DNA of 64,000 nucleotides from an uncultured Clostridia bacterium (lineage in GTDB: Bacteria; Bacillota; Clostridia; TANB77; CAG-508). Location: positions 1 to 64,000 of the forward strand of contig CAKOVH010000001.1 in NCBI GenBank assembly GCA_934121885.1, in the 5' to 3' direction. Of the stretch, positions 57,227-64,000 are shown piece after piece. Within the stretch, counting starts at the first letter, position 1; each line of letters opens with the position of its first letter. A program made the position numbers and the translations under genes. Below the pieces are notes generated by a model. It saw nothing but the letters and a program-made list of their open reading frames with translations, searched no databases and was not told where the DNA came from.

Positions 57227-57601
57227 ATGGATAATGAACAAACACAAAGTCATTCAAATGGAAAAACTTCAACTGTATGGCAAATAGTTGGTAGGCTTAT
57301 AACTGCTGCAATTGTTCTTGCAATTACTGCATTTTTCACACCAGGATTTCATATTAGCAATGTATGGGCATTAGTAGCAGCTGCTGTTGTTCTTACTGTT
57401 ATAGATTATCTAATTACAAAATTTACTGGTTTACATGCTAGTTCATTTGGTAAAGGATTTGTAGGATTTGTTTTATCAGCAGTTGTGTTATATGTTACTC
57501 AGTATTTTGTTGCTGGATATACAGTTTCTTGGATGGCAGCCATTGTTGGTGCTATTGTTTACGGAGTTGTTGATTATTTCTTACCTGGTGAACAACAATA
57601 G
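57227..57601 (+). CDS. Phage-holin-4-like small membrane protein
   Basis: A 124-residue membrane protein with four helices, of the family of small holin-like membrane proteins (Mycobact_memb/holin 4 superfamily) present in Firmicute chromosomes. Seen: ITAAIVLAITAFFTPGFHIS, VWALVAAAVVLTVIDYLITK and GKGFVGFVLSAVVLYVTQYF. AAGGAGG precedes ATG. Divergent from the YetF gene. Function unknown; phage genes are absent nearby. Confidence 0.8.
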   Translation: MDNEQTQSHSNGKTSTVWQIVGRLITAAIVLAITAFFTPGFHISNVWALVAAAVVLTVIDYLITKFTGLHASSFGKGFVGFVLSAVVLYVTQYFVAGYTVSWMAAIVGAIVYGVVDYFLPGEQQ

Positions 57602-57609
57602 TAAAAATA

Positions 57610-57648
57610 AAAATGCGATAACAAATAAAATAAGTTATCGCATTTTTT
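57610..57648. terminator. Bidirectional terminator
   Basis: AAAATGCGATAAC pairs with GTTATCGCATTTTTT between the holin-like gene and the convergent ABC exporter gene. Confidence 0.88.
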
Positions 57649-57652
57649 GTTT

Positions 57653-59500
57653 TTAAGCACTTAAATCAAATTGAGAATTATATAATTCTGCATATGCACC
57701 ATTTTTTTGCATAAGTTCTTCATGATTTCCTTGCTCTATTATATTTCCTTCTTTCATTACCAATATTAAGTCTGCATTTTTAATAGTTGATAATCTATGT
57801 GCAATTATAAATGATGTTCTTCCTTCTGTAAGTTTATCCATTGCTTTTTGAACTAATTCTTCTGTTCTTGTATCAACATTTGATGTTGCTTCATCAAGTA
57901 TTAAGAATGGAGAATCTTGTATCATACCTCTTGCTATTGTAAGTAATTGTCTTTGTCCTGCTGATACACTATCATTTTCATTAAGTTGTGAATTATATCC
58001 ATTTGGAAGTGTTTTAATAAAATGATCTAATCCCACTTCCTTACACACTTCTTTAACCTTCTCATCTGAAACATTTTCTTGATTATACACAATATTTTCT
58101 TTAATTGTTCCATCAAATAACCAAGTATCTTGTAATACCATTGTGAATAAATCATGTATGTTTTCTCTTGTTAGCTGTTTAGTTGATATACCATCAATTT
58201 TAATATCTCCAGAATTTATATCATAAAACTTCATTAAAAGATTTACCATAGTAGTTTTTCCTGCTCCTGTTGGTCCTACAATTGCAATTTTTTGTCCTGG
58301 TTTAGCTACTGCTGTAAAATTATTTATTGTTGGTTTATCATTATTATCATACTTAAACACAACATTATCAAATTCTATTTTACCTTCAACTTTTGTTTTA
58401 TCTAGTTTGTTAGATATATTTGATTGATTCTTCATTTCTGGTTCATCAATAAATTCAAATACTCTTTCACTTGCTGCTGCAGTAGATTGAAGTGATGTCA
58501 TACTTTGTGCAATTTGAGCAAGTGGGTTTGTAAATAATCGTACATATGTGATAAATGCAACAATAACACCAAATGAAATTATATTATTCATTGTTAATAA
58601 TGCACCTACAATACATACTGCAACATATCCAAAGTTACCTATAAATGCCATTAATGGTTGCATCATTCCAGATAAAAACTGACTTTTTCTATTAGCTTCA
58701 CATACTTTTTCGTTATAATCATCAAACATTTTATCTGATTCTTCTTTTCCATTATATGCTTTTACAACATTTAATCCTGAATATATTTCTTCAATATGTC
58801 CATTTAAATTTCCAAGTTCTCTTTGCTTTGCTGTAAAATATTTTTGTGATTTACCTAAAATAAAGAACATTCCTAAAAAACCAAGTAAGCTTGCTCCAAT
58901 TGCAGTAATTGCCATAATCCAGTTAGTATAAAACATCATAATAATAGATCCTAAAAATAATGTTATATTGCTTACTAAACTTCCAAGTGATTGATTCATT
59001 GTTTGTGCAATTGTATCAACATCATTTGTTACTCTTGATAGAGTATCTCCAGATTGATGCTTATCAAAATAACTAAGTGGTAATTTATTAATTTTGTCTG
59101 ATATTCTACTTCTTAATTTTCTTGCAAAATAGTTTGCCACATTTGTCATACAAATTGACTGAATAAACATACAAATTGCACTTATAATATAAATTATTAC
59201 TAAGTAAATTGCTATTTCTTGTATTTTATCAAGGTCCATAGATGGTGCCATTAAACCTTTTTGTATTTCATCTGTTAATTCTGATAATTTATCTGGTGAA
59301 CTAATAGATAATACAGAACCTGATATTGCTAATATTAATGATATAATAATTAGTATTTTATACCCTTTTAATTCTGAAACTAATCTTTTAACTGCTGCTT
59401 TAAAGTCTTTAGCCTTTTCACCAGTCATACCTCTAGGTCCACCAGGTCCACCCATTGACATTCTTCTAGGAGTTTTTATTTCTTTTTCATCATTAGCCAT
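57653..59500 (-). CDS. ABC exporter half-transporter (heterodimer partner B)
   Basis: A 615-residue export ABC protein: Gly/Pro-rich N-terminal cytoplasmic leader (MGGPGGPRGM), six helices, and a nucleotide-binding domain with Walker A GPTGAGKTT, signature VSAGQRQ and Walker B LILDEATS. The signature is SAGQ rather than the consensus SGGQ. It overlaps its partner by 8 bases, as in BmrCD/LmrCD-type heterodimers that export lipids or drugs. Substrate unknown. Confidence 0.92.
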   Translation of the reverse strand: MANDEKEIKTPRRMSMGGPGGPRGMTGEKAKDFKAAVKRLVSELKGYKILIIISLILAISGSVLSISSPDKLSELTDEIQKGLMAPSMDLDKIQEIAIYLVIIYIISAICMFIQSICMTNVANYFARKLRSRISDKINKLPLSYFDKHQSGDTLSRVTNDVDTIAQTMNQSLGSLVSNITLFLGSIIMMFYTNWIMAITAIGASLLGFLGMFFILGKSQKYFTAKQRELGNLNGHIEEIYSGLNVVKAYNGKEESDKMFDDYNEKVCEANRKSQFLSGMMQPLMAFIGNFGYVAVCIVGALLTMNNIISFGVIVAFITYVRLFTNPLAQIAQSMTSLQSTAAASERVFEFIDEPEMKNQSNISNKLDKTKVEGKIEFDNVVFKYDNNDKPTINNFTAVAKPGQKIAIVGPTGAGKTTMVNLLMKFYDINSGDIKIDGISTKQLTRENIHDLFTMVLQDTWLFDGTIKENIVYNQENVSDEKVKEVCKEVGLDHFIKTLPNGYNSQLNENDSVSAGQRQLLTIARGMIQDSPFLILDEATSNVDTRTEELVQKAMDKLTEGRTSFIIAHRLSTIKNADLILVMKEGNIIEQGNHEELMQKNGAYAELYNSQFDLSA

Positions 59501-61265
59501 TTTCTAATTCCTCCTTTGACAATTGGGATAACGCAATTTGTTTATACACTTCACAATTCTTTAATAATTCTTTGTGTGTTCCTTGACCTACTATTTTTCC
59601 GTTATCTAACACTATAATTTTATCTGCATTCATAATAGTTCCAATTCTTTGTGCAACTATTAATGATGTTGCATCTTTTGTATATTTTTTCAATTCTTTT
59701 CTAAGTACACTATCTGTTTTATAGTCAAGTGCAGAAAAGCTATCGTCAAATATATATATTTCAGGATTTCTTGCTATTGCTCTTGCAATTGCTAATCTTT
59801 GTTTTTGTCCTCCTGATATATTTGTACCACTTTGAGCAATATGTCCTTCATATTGATTATCCATTTTTTCTACGAAATCTTTTCCCTGTGCAACCTCTAT
59901 TGCTTTTTTTACTTTCTCAATTGTTGCTTTATCTTTTCCATTATCTCCGTATGCAATATTTGAGGCAACAGTTCCATTAAATATAACTGCTTTTTGAGGT
60001 ACATATCCAATTTTATTATGCAAGCTGTATTGAGAATAATCTTTAACATTTATTCCATCAACTAATATTTCGCCATCTGTTGCATCATAAAATCTTGGTA
60101 CAAGGTTTATAAGTGTAGATTTTCCACTTCCAGTTGATCCAATAAATGCAACTGTTTCTCCTCTATTTGCTTTAAATGATATATCTTTTAATAAATATTC
60201 ATCTGCATCTGGATATTTAAATGATACATCTTTAAATTCTACTGTTCCAATTTCTTTTGCATCACTTGCATTTATTCTTCCGTCTTTTATACTAATATCA
60301 GTATCTAATACTTCATTTATACGATTAGCTGATACTTGTGCTCTTGGTAAAATCATAAATATCATTGCAAGCATTAAGAATGACATAATAACTTGTAAAG
60401 CATATGAACTAAATACAATCATATCTCCAAATAAAACAATTTTATCTGCAAATGCAGCTCCATCAATTAAATAAGCTCCTACAAAATATATTCCAAGAGT
60501 TACAAAATGCATTACTAAATACATTACTGGTTGCATAACAGAAAATGCTCTTTGGTTAAATAACTGCTGATTTGTAAGATTACTATTTGCTTTTTCAAAT
60601 TTTTCTTCTTGATATTTTTCAGCATTAAATGCTCTTACAACTCTAATACCTGTTAGGTTTTCACGAGTTACCTCATTTAATTTATCTATTAATTTTTGTA
60701 CCTTTTTAAATCTTGGTAATACAATTATCATTAAAGCTCCAATTACAGAAAGAAGTATTACTACTGCAACACCTGTAATTGCACTCCACTCCCAATTTTT
60801 ATTTAGTATTTTAGTTATTGCCCAAATTGCTGTGATTGGTGCCTTTATTAAAAGCTGTAATCCCATTGCAACTAACATCTCAATTTGAGTAACATCATTT
60901 GTAGTTCTTGTTATTAAACTACTTGTAGAAAATTTCTTTATTTCCTCCATTCCCATATCTTCAACTTTACTAAATATCTTTTTTCTAAGATTTTTTGCAA
61001 ATTTTGAAGAAAGTTTTGATGTAATATATCCTGTAAAGATTGCTGCTAGTAAACTTCCAAATGCACATAAAAGCATATATCCACCATTAATTAAAATATC
61101 TTGCATTTTGCTTCCTTGTGTTTGTACAAGTTTTGTAATTTCAGACATATAGTCTGGCATTTTTAATTCAAGCCAAACTTGAATAAAAATTAGTACAAAG
61201 CATATGAAGGTTACTAACCATTCTTTTTTTGTAAAATTTTTTAATAATTTAAACATGTCTCCTCC
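59493..61265 (-). CDS. ABC exporter half-transporter (heterodimer partner A)
   Basis: The first gene of the exporter pair: six membrane helices and a nucleotide-binding domain with Walker A GSTGSGKST, signature ISGGQKQ and Walker B IYIFDDSFSALD. Reading starts at an ATG near 61256 (MFKLLKNFTKKEWLV) after AGGAGAC; an earlier ATG (61283) adds MQKYDIGGD but lacks a site. The Walker B has Asp (DDSF) where Glu normally follows, so this site is catalytically degenerate, as in heterodimeric exporters. The coordinates given include the preferred start region. Confidence 0.9.
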   Translation of the reverse strand, partial: GGDMFKLLKNFTKKEWLVTFICFVLIFIQVWLELKMPDYMSEITKLVQTQGSKMQDILINGGYMLLCAFGSLLAAIFTGYITSKLSSKFAKNLRKKIFSKVEDMGMEEIKKFSTSSLITRTTNDVTQIEMLVAMGLQLLIKAPITAIWAITKILNKNWEWSAITGVAVVILLSVIGALMIIVLPRFKKVQKLIDKLNEVTRENLTGIRVVRAFNAEKYQEEKFEKANSNLTNQQLFNQRAFSVMQPVMYLVMHFVTLGIYFVGAYLIDGAAFADKIVLFGDMIVFSSYALQVIMSFLMLAMIFMILPRAQVSANRINEVLDTDISIKDGRINASDAKEIGTVEFKDVSFKYPDADEYLLKDISFKANRGETVAFIGSTGSGKSTLINLVPRFYDATDGEILVDGINVKDYSQYSLHNKIGYVPQKAVIFNGTVASNIAYGDNGKDKATIEKVKKAIEVAQGKDFVEKMDNQYEGHIAQSGTNISGGQKQRLAIARAIARNPEIYIFDDSFSALDYKTDSVLRKELKKYTKDATSLIVAQRIGTIMNADKIIVLDNGKIVGQGTHKELLKNCEVYKQIALSQLSKEELENG

Positions 61266-61375
61266 TATATCATATTTTTGCATATTTTTTGAACATATAG
61301 TTTATTACTTTTTTTATTAATTGTCAATTATGACAAATGTAAATTTTGTGTGAATATTATTGGTTTTCACATTAT

Positions 61376-61402
61376 AAAAATCCAGTTTTAAACTGGATTT
61401 TT
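61376..61402 (-). terminator. Terminator of the NatA/NatB operon
   Basis: AAAAATCCAGTTT pairs perfectly with AAACTGGATTTTT. Confidence 0.85.
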
Positions 61403-61409
61403 ATACTTT

Positions 61410-62651
61410 TTAATTATTGTTTTCTTTATTTTTATATATATTTATTATATCTTTTATTCCAATTTTGCTTCCATAATTTAGTATTGCACTTGAATAAATT
61501 TTAATAGATATTTTTGCAATTATTAACATTGTTATTACTAATACTGCAAGTGAAATTGCAATTTGCGTTGGTGTTGCAACTCCCATCATTATTCTAAATG
61601 GTACACAAAATGGTGATGATAACGGAAATATTGATGCAAATGTATTTAAGTCACTTGTTGGATTCATCATTGTAAAATATGCTAGGTAAAATCCTATTAC
61701 AGCAAGTATCGCTACTGGTCCATTTGCAGATTGTACATCTTCTGGTTTACTTACTGTTGAGCCAGTTAAAGCATATAGCAATGCATATACCAAGTATCCT
61801 AATAAGAAATATATAGTTGTCATTATTCCTAAGAATGGTGTTATTGTTGATAAATCAATAATTCCATCTAATGTTCCTGCTGGCAGACATACATTTGCAC
61901 AAATTAGTGCAACAGAAACTAATACAACAATTTGTATTAGTCCCACAATACCAACTCCAACTGTTTTTCCTAAAACTATTGTTTTTGGTGTTGTTGATGT
62001 TACTAAAGTTTCAATTATTTTAGATGTTTTTTCTGTCGTTATTGAGGTTGAAACCTGATATGCACAAAAATATATTGCATAAAATAACACTATTGATAAA
62101 AGCATAATTGCAAGTACATTTCCTTTTACTTCTTGTTCTTCAGTTTGTTTCATTTCTAAATTAAAGTTTGGATTTAAACTTGCAAGTTCACTTTGCGTTA
62201 GCCCTAATTTTGATAATTGTAAGTTCGAATATATTGCTGTAAGAGCATTAATACAATTTGTAGGTTCAGCTTTCATATTCAAATTTTCTACTATGTATTC
62301 TAAATTAATTTTACCATCAGATTTTTTTATTATAATTGCATCTTCTATTTCTTTATTTTCTATTTTCTTTTTTATATCTTCAAAACTTATGTTGTCATTT
62401 GTTGTTTCTATTGCATATTCAAGTTTCATTTGCTCAAGTTGTGCAAGTGTTCCTTCAAAAACATTTTCACTATCTACTATAAGCATTTTACTTGAATTAT
62501 CATCTTTTCCATCTGAAAGTGCTTTTATGATATTTGGAATATTAAAACCTACTATCATTATAATAATTAAAATTAAATTTGATATCAAAAACGTTTTCTT
62601 TTTTAACATTTCTTTTATCGTAAATGATGCTACTACCCATAAATCTCTCAT
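61410..62651 (-). CDS. natB: NatB-like ABC-2 permease
   Basis: A 413-residue permease with a large extracellular loop after the first helix and a cluster of five helices at the end. Seen: MRDLWVVASFTIKEMLKKKT, SITTEKTSKIIETLVTSTTP and MMNPTSDLNTFASIFPLSSPF, matching NatB sodium-efflux-type permeases. It follows natA by 1 base. Natural substrate is inferred only from the family. Confidence 0.88.
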   Translation of the reverse strand: MRDLWVVASFTIKEMLKKKTFLISNLILIIIMIVGFNIPNIIKALSDGKDDNSSKMLIVDSENVFEGTLAQLEQMKLEYAIETTNDNISFEDIKKKIENKEIEDAIIIKKSDGKINLEYIVENLNMKAEPTNCINALTAIYSNLQLSKLGLTQSELASLNPNFNLEMKQTEEQEVKGNVLAIMLLSIVLFYAIYFCAYQVSTSITTEKTSKIIETLVTSTTPKTIVLGKTVGVGIVGLIQIVVLVSVALICANVCLPAGTLDGIIDLSTITPFLGIMTTIYFLLGYLVYALLYALTGSTVSKPEDVQSANGPVAILAVIGFYLAYFTMMNPTSDLNTFASIFPLSSPFCVPFRIMMGVATPTQIAISLAVLVITMLIIAKISIKIYSSAILNYGSKIGIKDIINIYKNKENNN

Positions 62652-62652
62652 A

Positions 62653-63543
62653 TTATTTTCCTACCTTTTCTATAAATATATCATTTAAACTTGGTTTTTT
62701 CATTTCAAATTTAATTACATTTATATTGTTTTCTATTAGATTTTTAATCAATTTAAATCCTTGTTCTTCTTCATTAATCTCTATTTCATAATCATTGTTT
62801 TTATTTGATATAATATTCAATTTTAAATCTTCAATAAATTTATCTACATTCTCTGTTGTACTTAATTCTATTTTATTTGCCTTATATCCATTTCTAATTT
62901 CTTTTAAATTTCCTTTTAAAACTGTTTTTCCTTTATCTATGATAACAACATCTGTACAGAATTCTTCAATTGATGACATTTGGTGGCTAGACATAATAAT
63001 GTATTTGTTTTTGCTTACCAATTCAATAATTACATCTTTTAAAAGTTCTGTATTTACAGGATCAAGTCCACTAAATGGTTCATCTAATACAATTAACTCT
63101 GGGTCATGTAGTATAGCTGTTATAAATTGAATTTTTTGTTGATTTCCTTTAGACAATTTTTCAGCTGTCATAAACATATATTCTTCAACTTCTAATCTTT
63201 TCATCCAATATCTTATTGCCTTATCTGCATCTTCCTTTTTCATTCCTTTTAGCTTTGCAAAATACATCATTTGGTCATATATTTTGGTTTTAGGATATAT
63301 TCCTCTTTCTTCTGGTAGATATCCAAAATTAACATGCTTTCTTTCTACTTCTTTACCATTCCATGAAATTTTTTCCGAATCCTTTTTTAATATTCCAAGT
63401 ATCATTCTTATCGTTGTAGTTTTTCCAGCTCCATTTGTTCCAAGTAATCCAAACACTCCTGGCTTATCCATTTTAAATGATATGTTATCTACTACTTTTT
63501 TTGTTCCATAACTCTTATTTACATTTTCAATTTTTAACCCCAT
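62653..63543 (-). CDS. natA: NatA-like ABC transporter ATPase
   Basis: A 296-residue ATPase with Walker A GTNGAGKTT (about 36-44), signature LSKGNQQKI, Walker B LIVLDEPFSGLDP and a C-terminal DUF4162-like domain (SLNDIFIEKVGK end). It pairs with the NatB permease in sodium or drug efflux. A 57-codon ORF lies 14 bases upstream. Confidence 0.92.
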   Translation of the reverse strand: MGLKIENVNKSYGTKKVVDNISFKMDKPGVFGLLGTNGAGKTTTIRMILGILKKDSEKISWNGKEVERKHVNFGYLPEERGIYPKTKIYDQMMYFAKLKGMKKEDADKAIRYWMKRLEVEEYMFMTAEKLSKGNQQKIQFITAILHDPELIVLDEPFSGLDPVNTELLKDVIIELVSKNKYIIMSSHQMSSIEEFCTDVVIIDKGKTVLKGNLKEIRNGYKANKIELSTTENVDKFIEDLKLNIISNKNNDYEIEINEEEQGFKLIKNLIENNINVIKFEMKKPSLNDIFIEKVGK

Positions 63544-63557
63544 TATTTTATTCCTCT

Positions 63558-63731
63558 CTATTCTCGTTCTTTTTCAGATTCATTCATCTTTTTCTTTAAA
63601 ATTTCTTCAAAGGTCTCACTTTGCGTTTCTTGCGCCTCTTGCTTCAAAGACTGCCTAAATCTCTCTCTTTTCTCGTTTTGATTATATGCTTTGATTTGGT
63701 TCGTTCTATTTATAGGCTCTATTCTTTTCAT
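63558..63731 (-). CDS. Small charged protein upstream of natA
   Basis: A 57-residue open frame from ATG 63731 (MKRIEPINRTNQIKAYNQ) to TAG 63560-63558, with GAGGAGAG seven bases before the start. The sequence is rich in Glu, Lys, Arg and Gln and predicted helical, with no membrane segment. It ends 14 bases before the natA start, so it is likely the first gene of that operon. I do not recognise it; it could be a small regulatory or spore protein. Confidence 0.6.
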   Translation of the reverse strand: MKRIEPINRTNQIKAYNQNEKRERFRQSLKQEAQETQSETFEEILKKKMNESEKERE

Positions 63732-63810
63732 AACCAACTCTCCTCTTCATTAACTTTTATATATTTTATATTATTTTATATTATTTTATATTATATTCAA
63801 TATAAAATAT

Positions 63811-63839
63811 AAAAAAAAATAAAGATTTTTTCTTTATTT
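63811..63839 (-). terminator. Terminator after tRNA-Leu
   Basis: On the minus strand AAATAAAGA pairs with TCTTTATTT around AAAAA, followed by TTTTTTTA. Confidence 0.65.
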
Positions 63840-63844
63840 CTCTT

Positions 63845-63927
63845 TGGTACCGATGGTGGGACTCGAACCCACATGGTTTCCCGCACGATTTTGAGTCGTG
63901 TGCGTCTGCCAGTTCCGCCACATCGGC
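63845..63927 (-). tRNA. tRNA-Leu(CAA)
   Basis: An 83-base tRNA with encoded CCA. Acceptor GCCGATG pairs with CATCGGT; the T loop is GGTTCGAGTCC; a short class II variable arm (CGGGAAACCATG) is present. The anticodon loop CTCAAAA gives anticodon CAA, reading UUG leucine codons. No tRNA-Arg gene lies in the window. Confidence 0.95.
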
Positions 63928-64000
63928 ATATATTCTTGAAATCAAATACTTTAATATCATATCAAAAAAATATATAGATTTCAAGAGTTTAATATATTTT

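Noticed and set aside
57227..57601. Prophage remnant because of the holin-like protein
   Set aside because: No other phage gene is present; this small membrane protein is common in chromosomes.

Overview
The window is an AT-rich chromosome segment from a spore-forming Clostridia-like Firmicute, probably an uncultured gut lineage. The evidence is strong AGGAGG ribosome sites, TTGACA-17-TATAAT promoters, an rpsP-khpA-rimM-trmD-rplS block, and spore genes (spoIVA, spoVS, gerW, a gerA/gerB/gerC operon, a dacF-like peptidase). Nearly all of it is ordinary core chromosome. I cannot name the species.

Layout. 1-4770: a promoter leaving the left edge, an unrecognised membrane-anchored protein, rlmB and lepA. 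4780-7840: an accessory patch where a lepA 5' fragment, a terminator and a leucine-rich-repeat-variant (LRV) gene have been duplicated in tandem and have partly decayed. 7898-12217: tsaE, tsaB, rimI and a Lon-like protease. 12319-14804: a VanW protein, a dacF-like carboxypeptidase and one foreign-looking gene. 14841-27378: a long minus-strand run (ylxM-ffh-rpsP-khpA-rimM-trmD-rplS, rny-ymdB-spoVS, an oligopeptide-binding protein, recA-recX-scpA-DUF2953-gerW). 27584-29853 and 46528-48606: two paralogous surface proteins (membrane anchor, Ig-like BIG2 domains) whose near-identical leaders carry CT microsatellites. 30029-37531: TraX, a CmpB-like permease, glmU, spoIVA and a SPFH/Tim44/zinc-ribbon operon. 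37796-45985: gerA-gerB-gerC, rnr, secG, a pseudouridine synthase and an Rpn-like nuclease. 48770-63927: ftsH-DUF1189-cysS-PBP1A, YetF/DUF4363, a holin-like membrane protein, two ABC exporter half-transporters, NatA/NatB, a small ORF and tRNA-Leu(CAA).

Main discovery. Eight genes are each split between two frames: tsaE, rimI, the dacF-like gene, spoIVA, gerA, gerC and both surface-protein genes, one of them twice. At all nine junctions the last zero-frame codon is CGG. Skipping its C (+1) makes the next codon GGN (glycine) and restores the conserved protein, including the Walker A glycines of TsaE and SpoIVA. Reading every cgg on the coding strand by eye, I found no in-frame CGG used as ordinary arginine in any other core gene. 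The only other in-frame CGGs are in the LRV genes and the foreign-looking gene at 14339-14758, where a +1 shift would cause early termination. This suggests that CGG is unassigned or very slowly decoded here and acts as a general +1 frameshift signal with glycine out-of-frame decoding. Such a genome-wide recoding habit would also act as a barrier to foreign genes.
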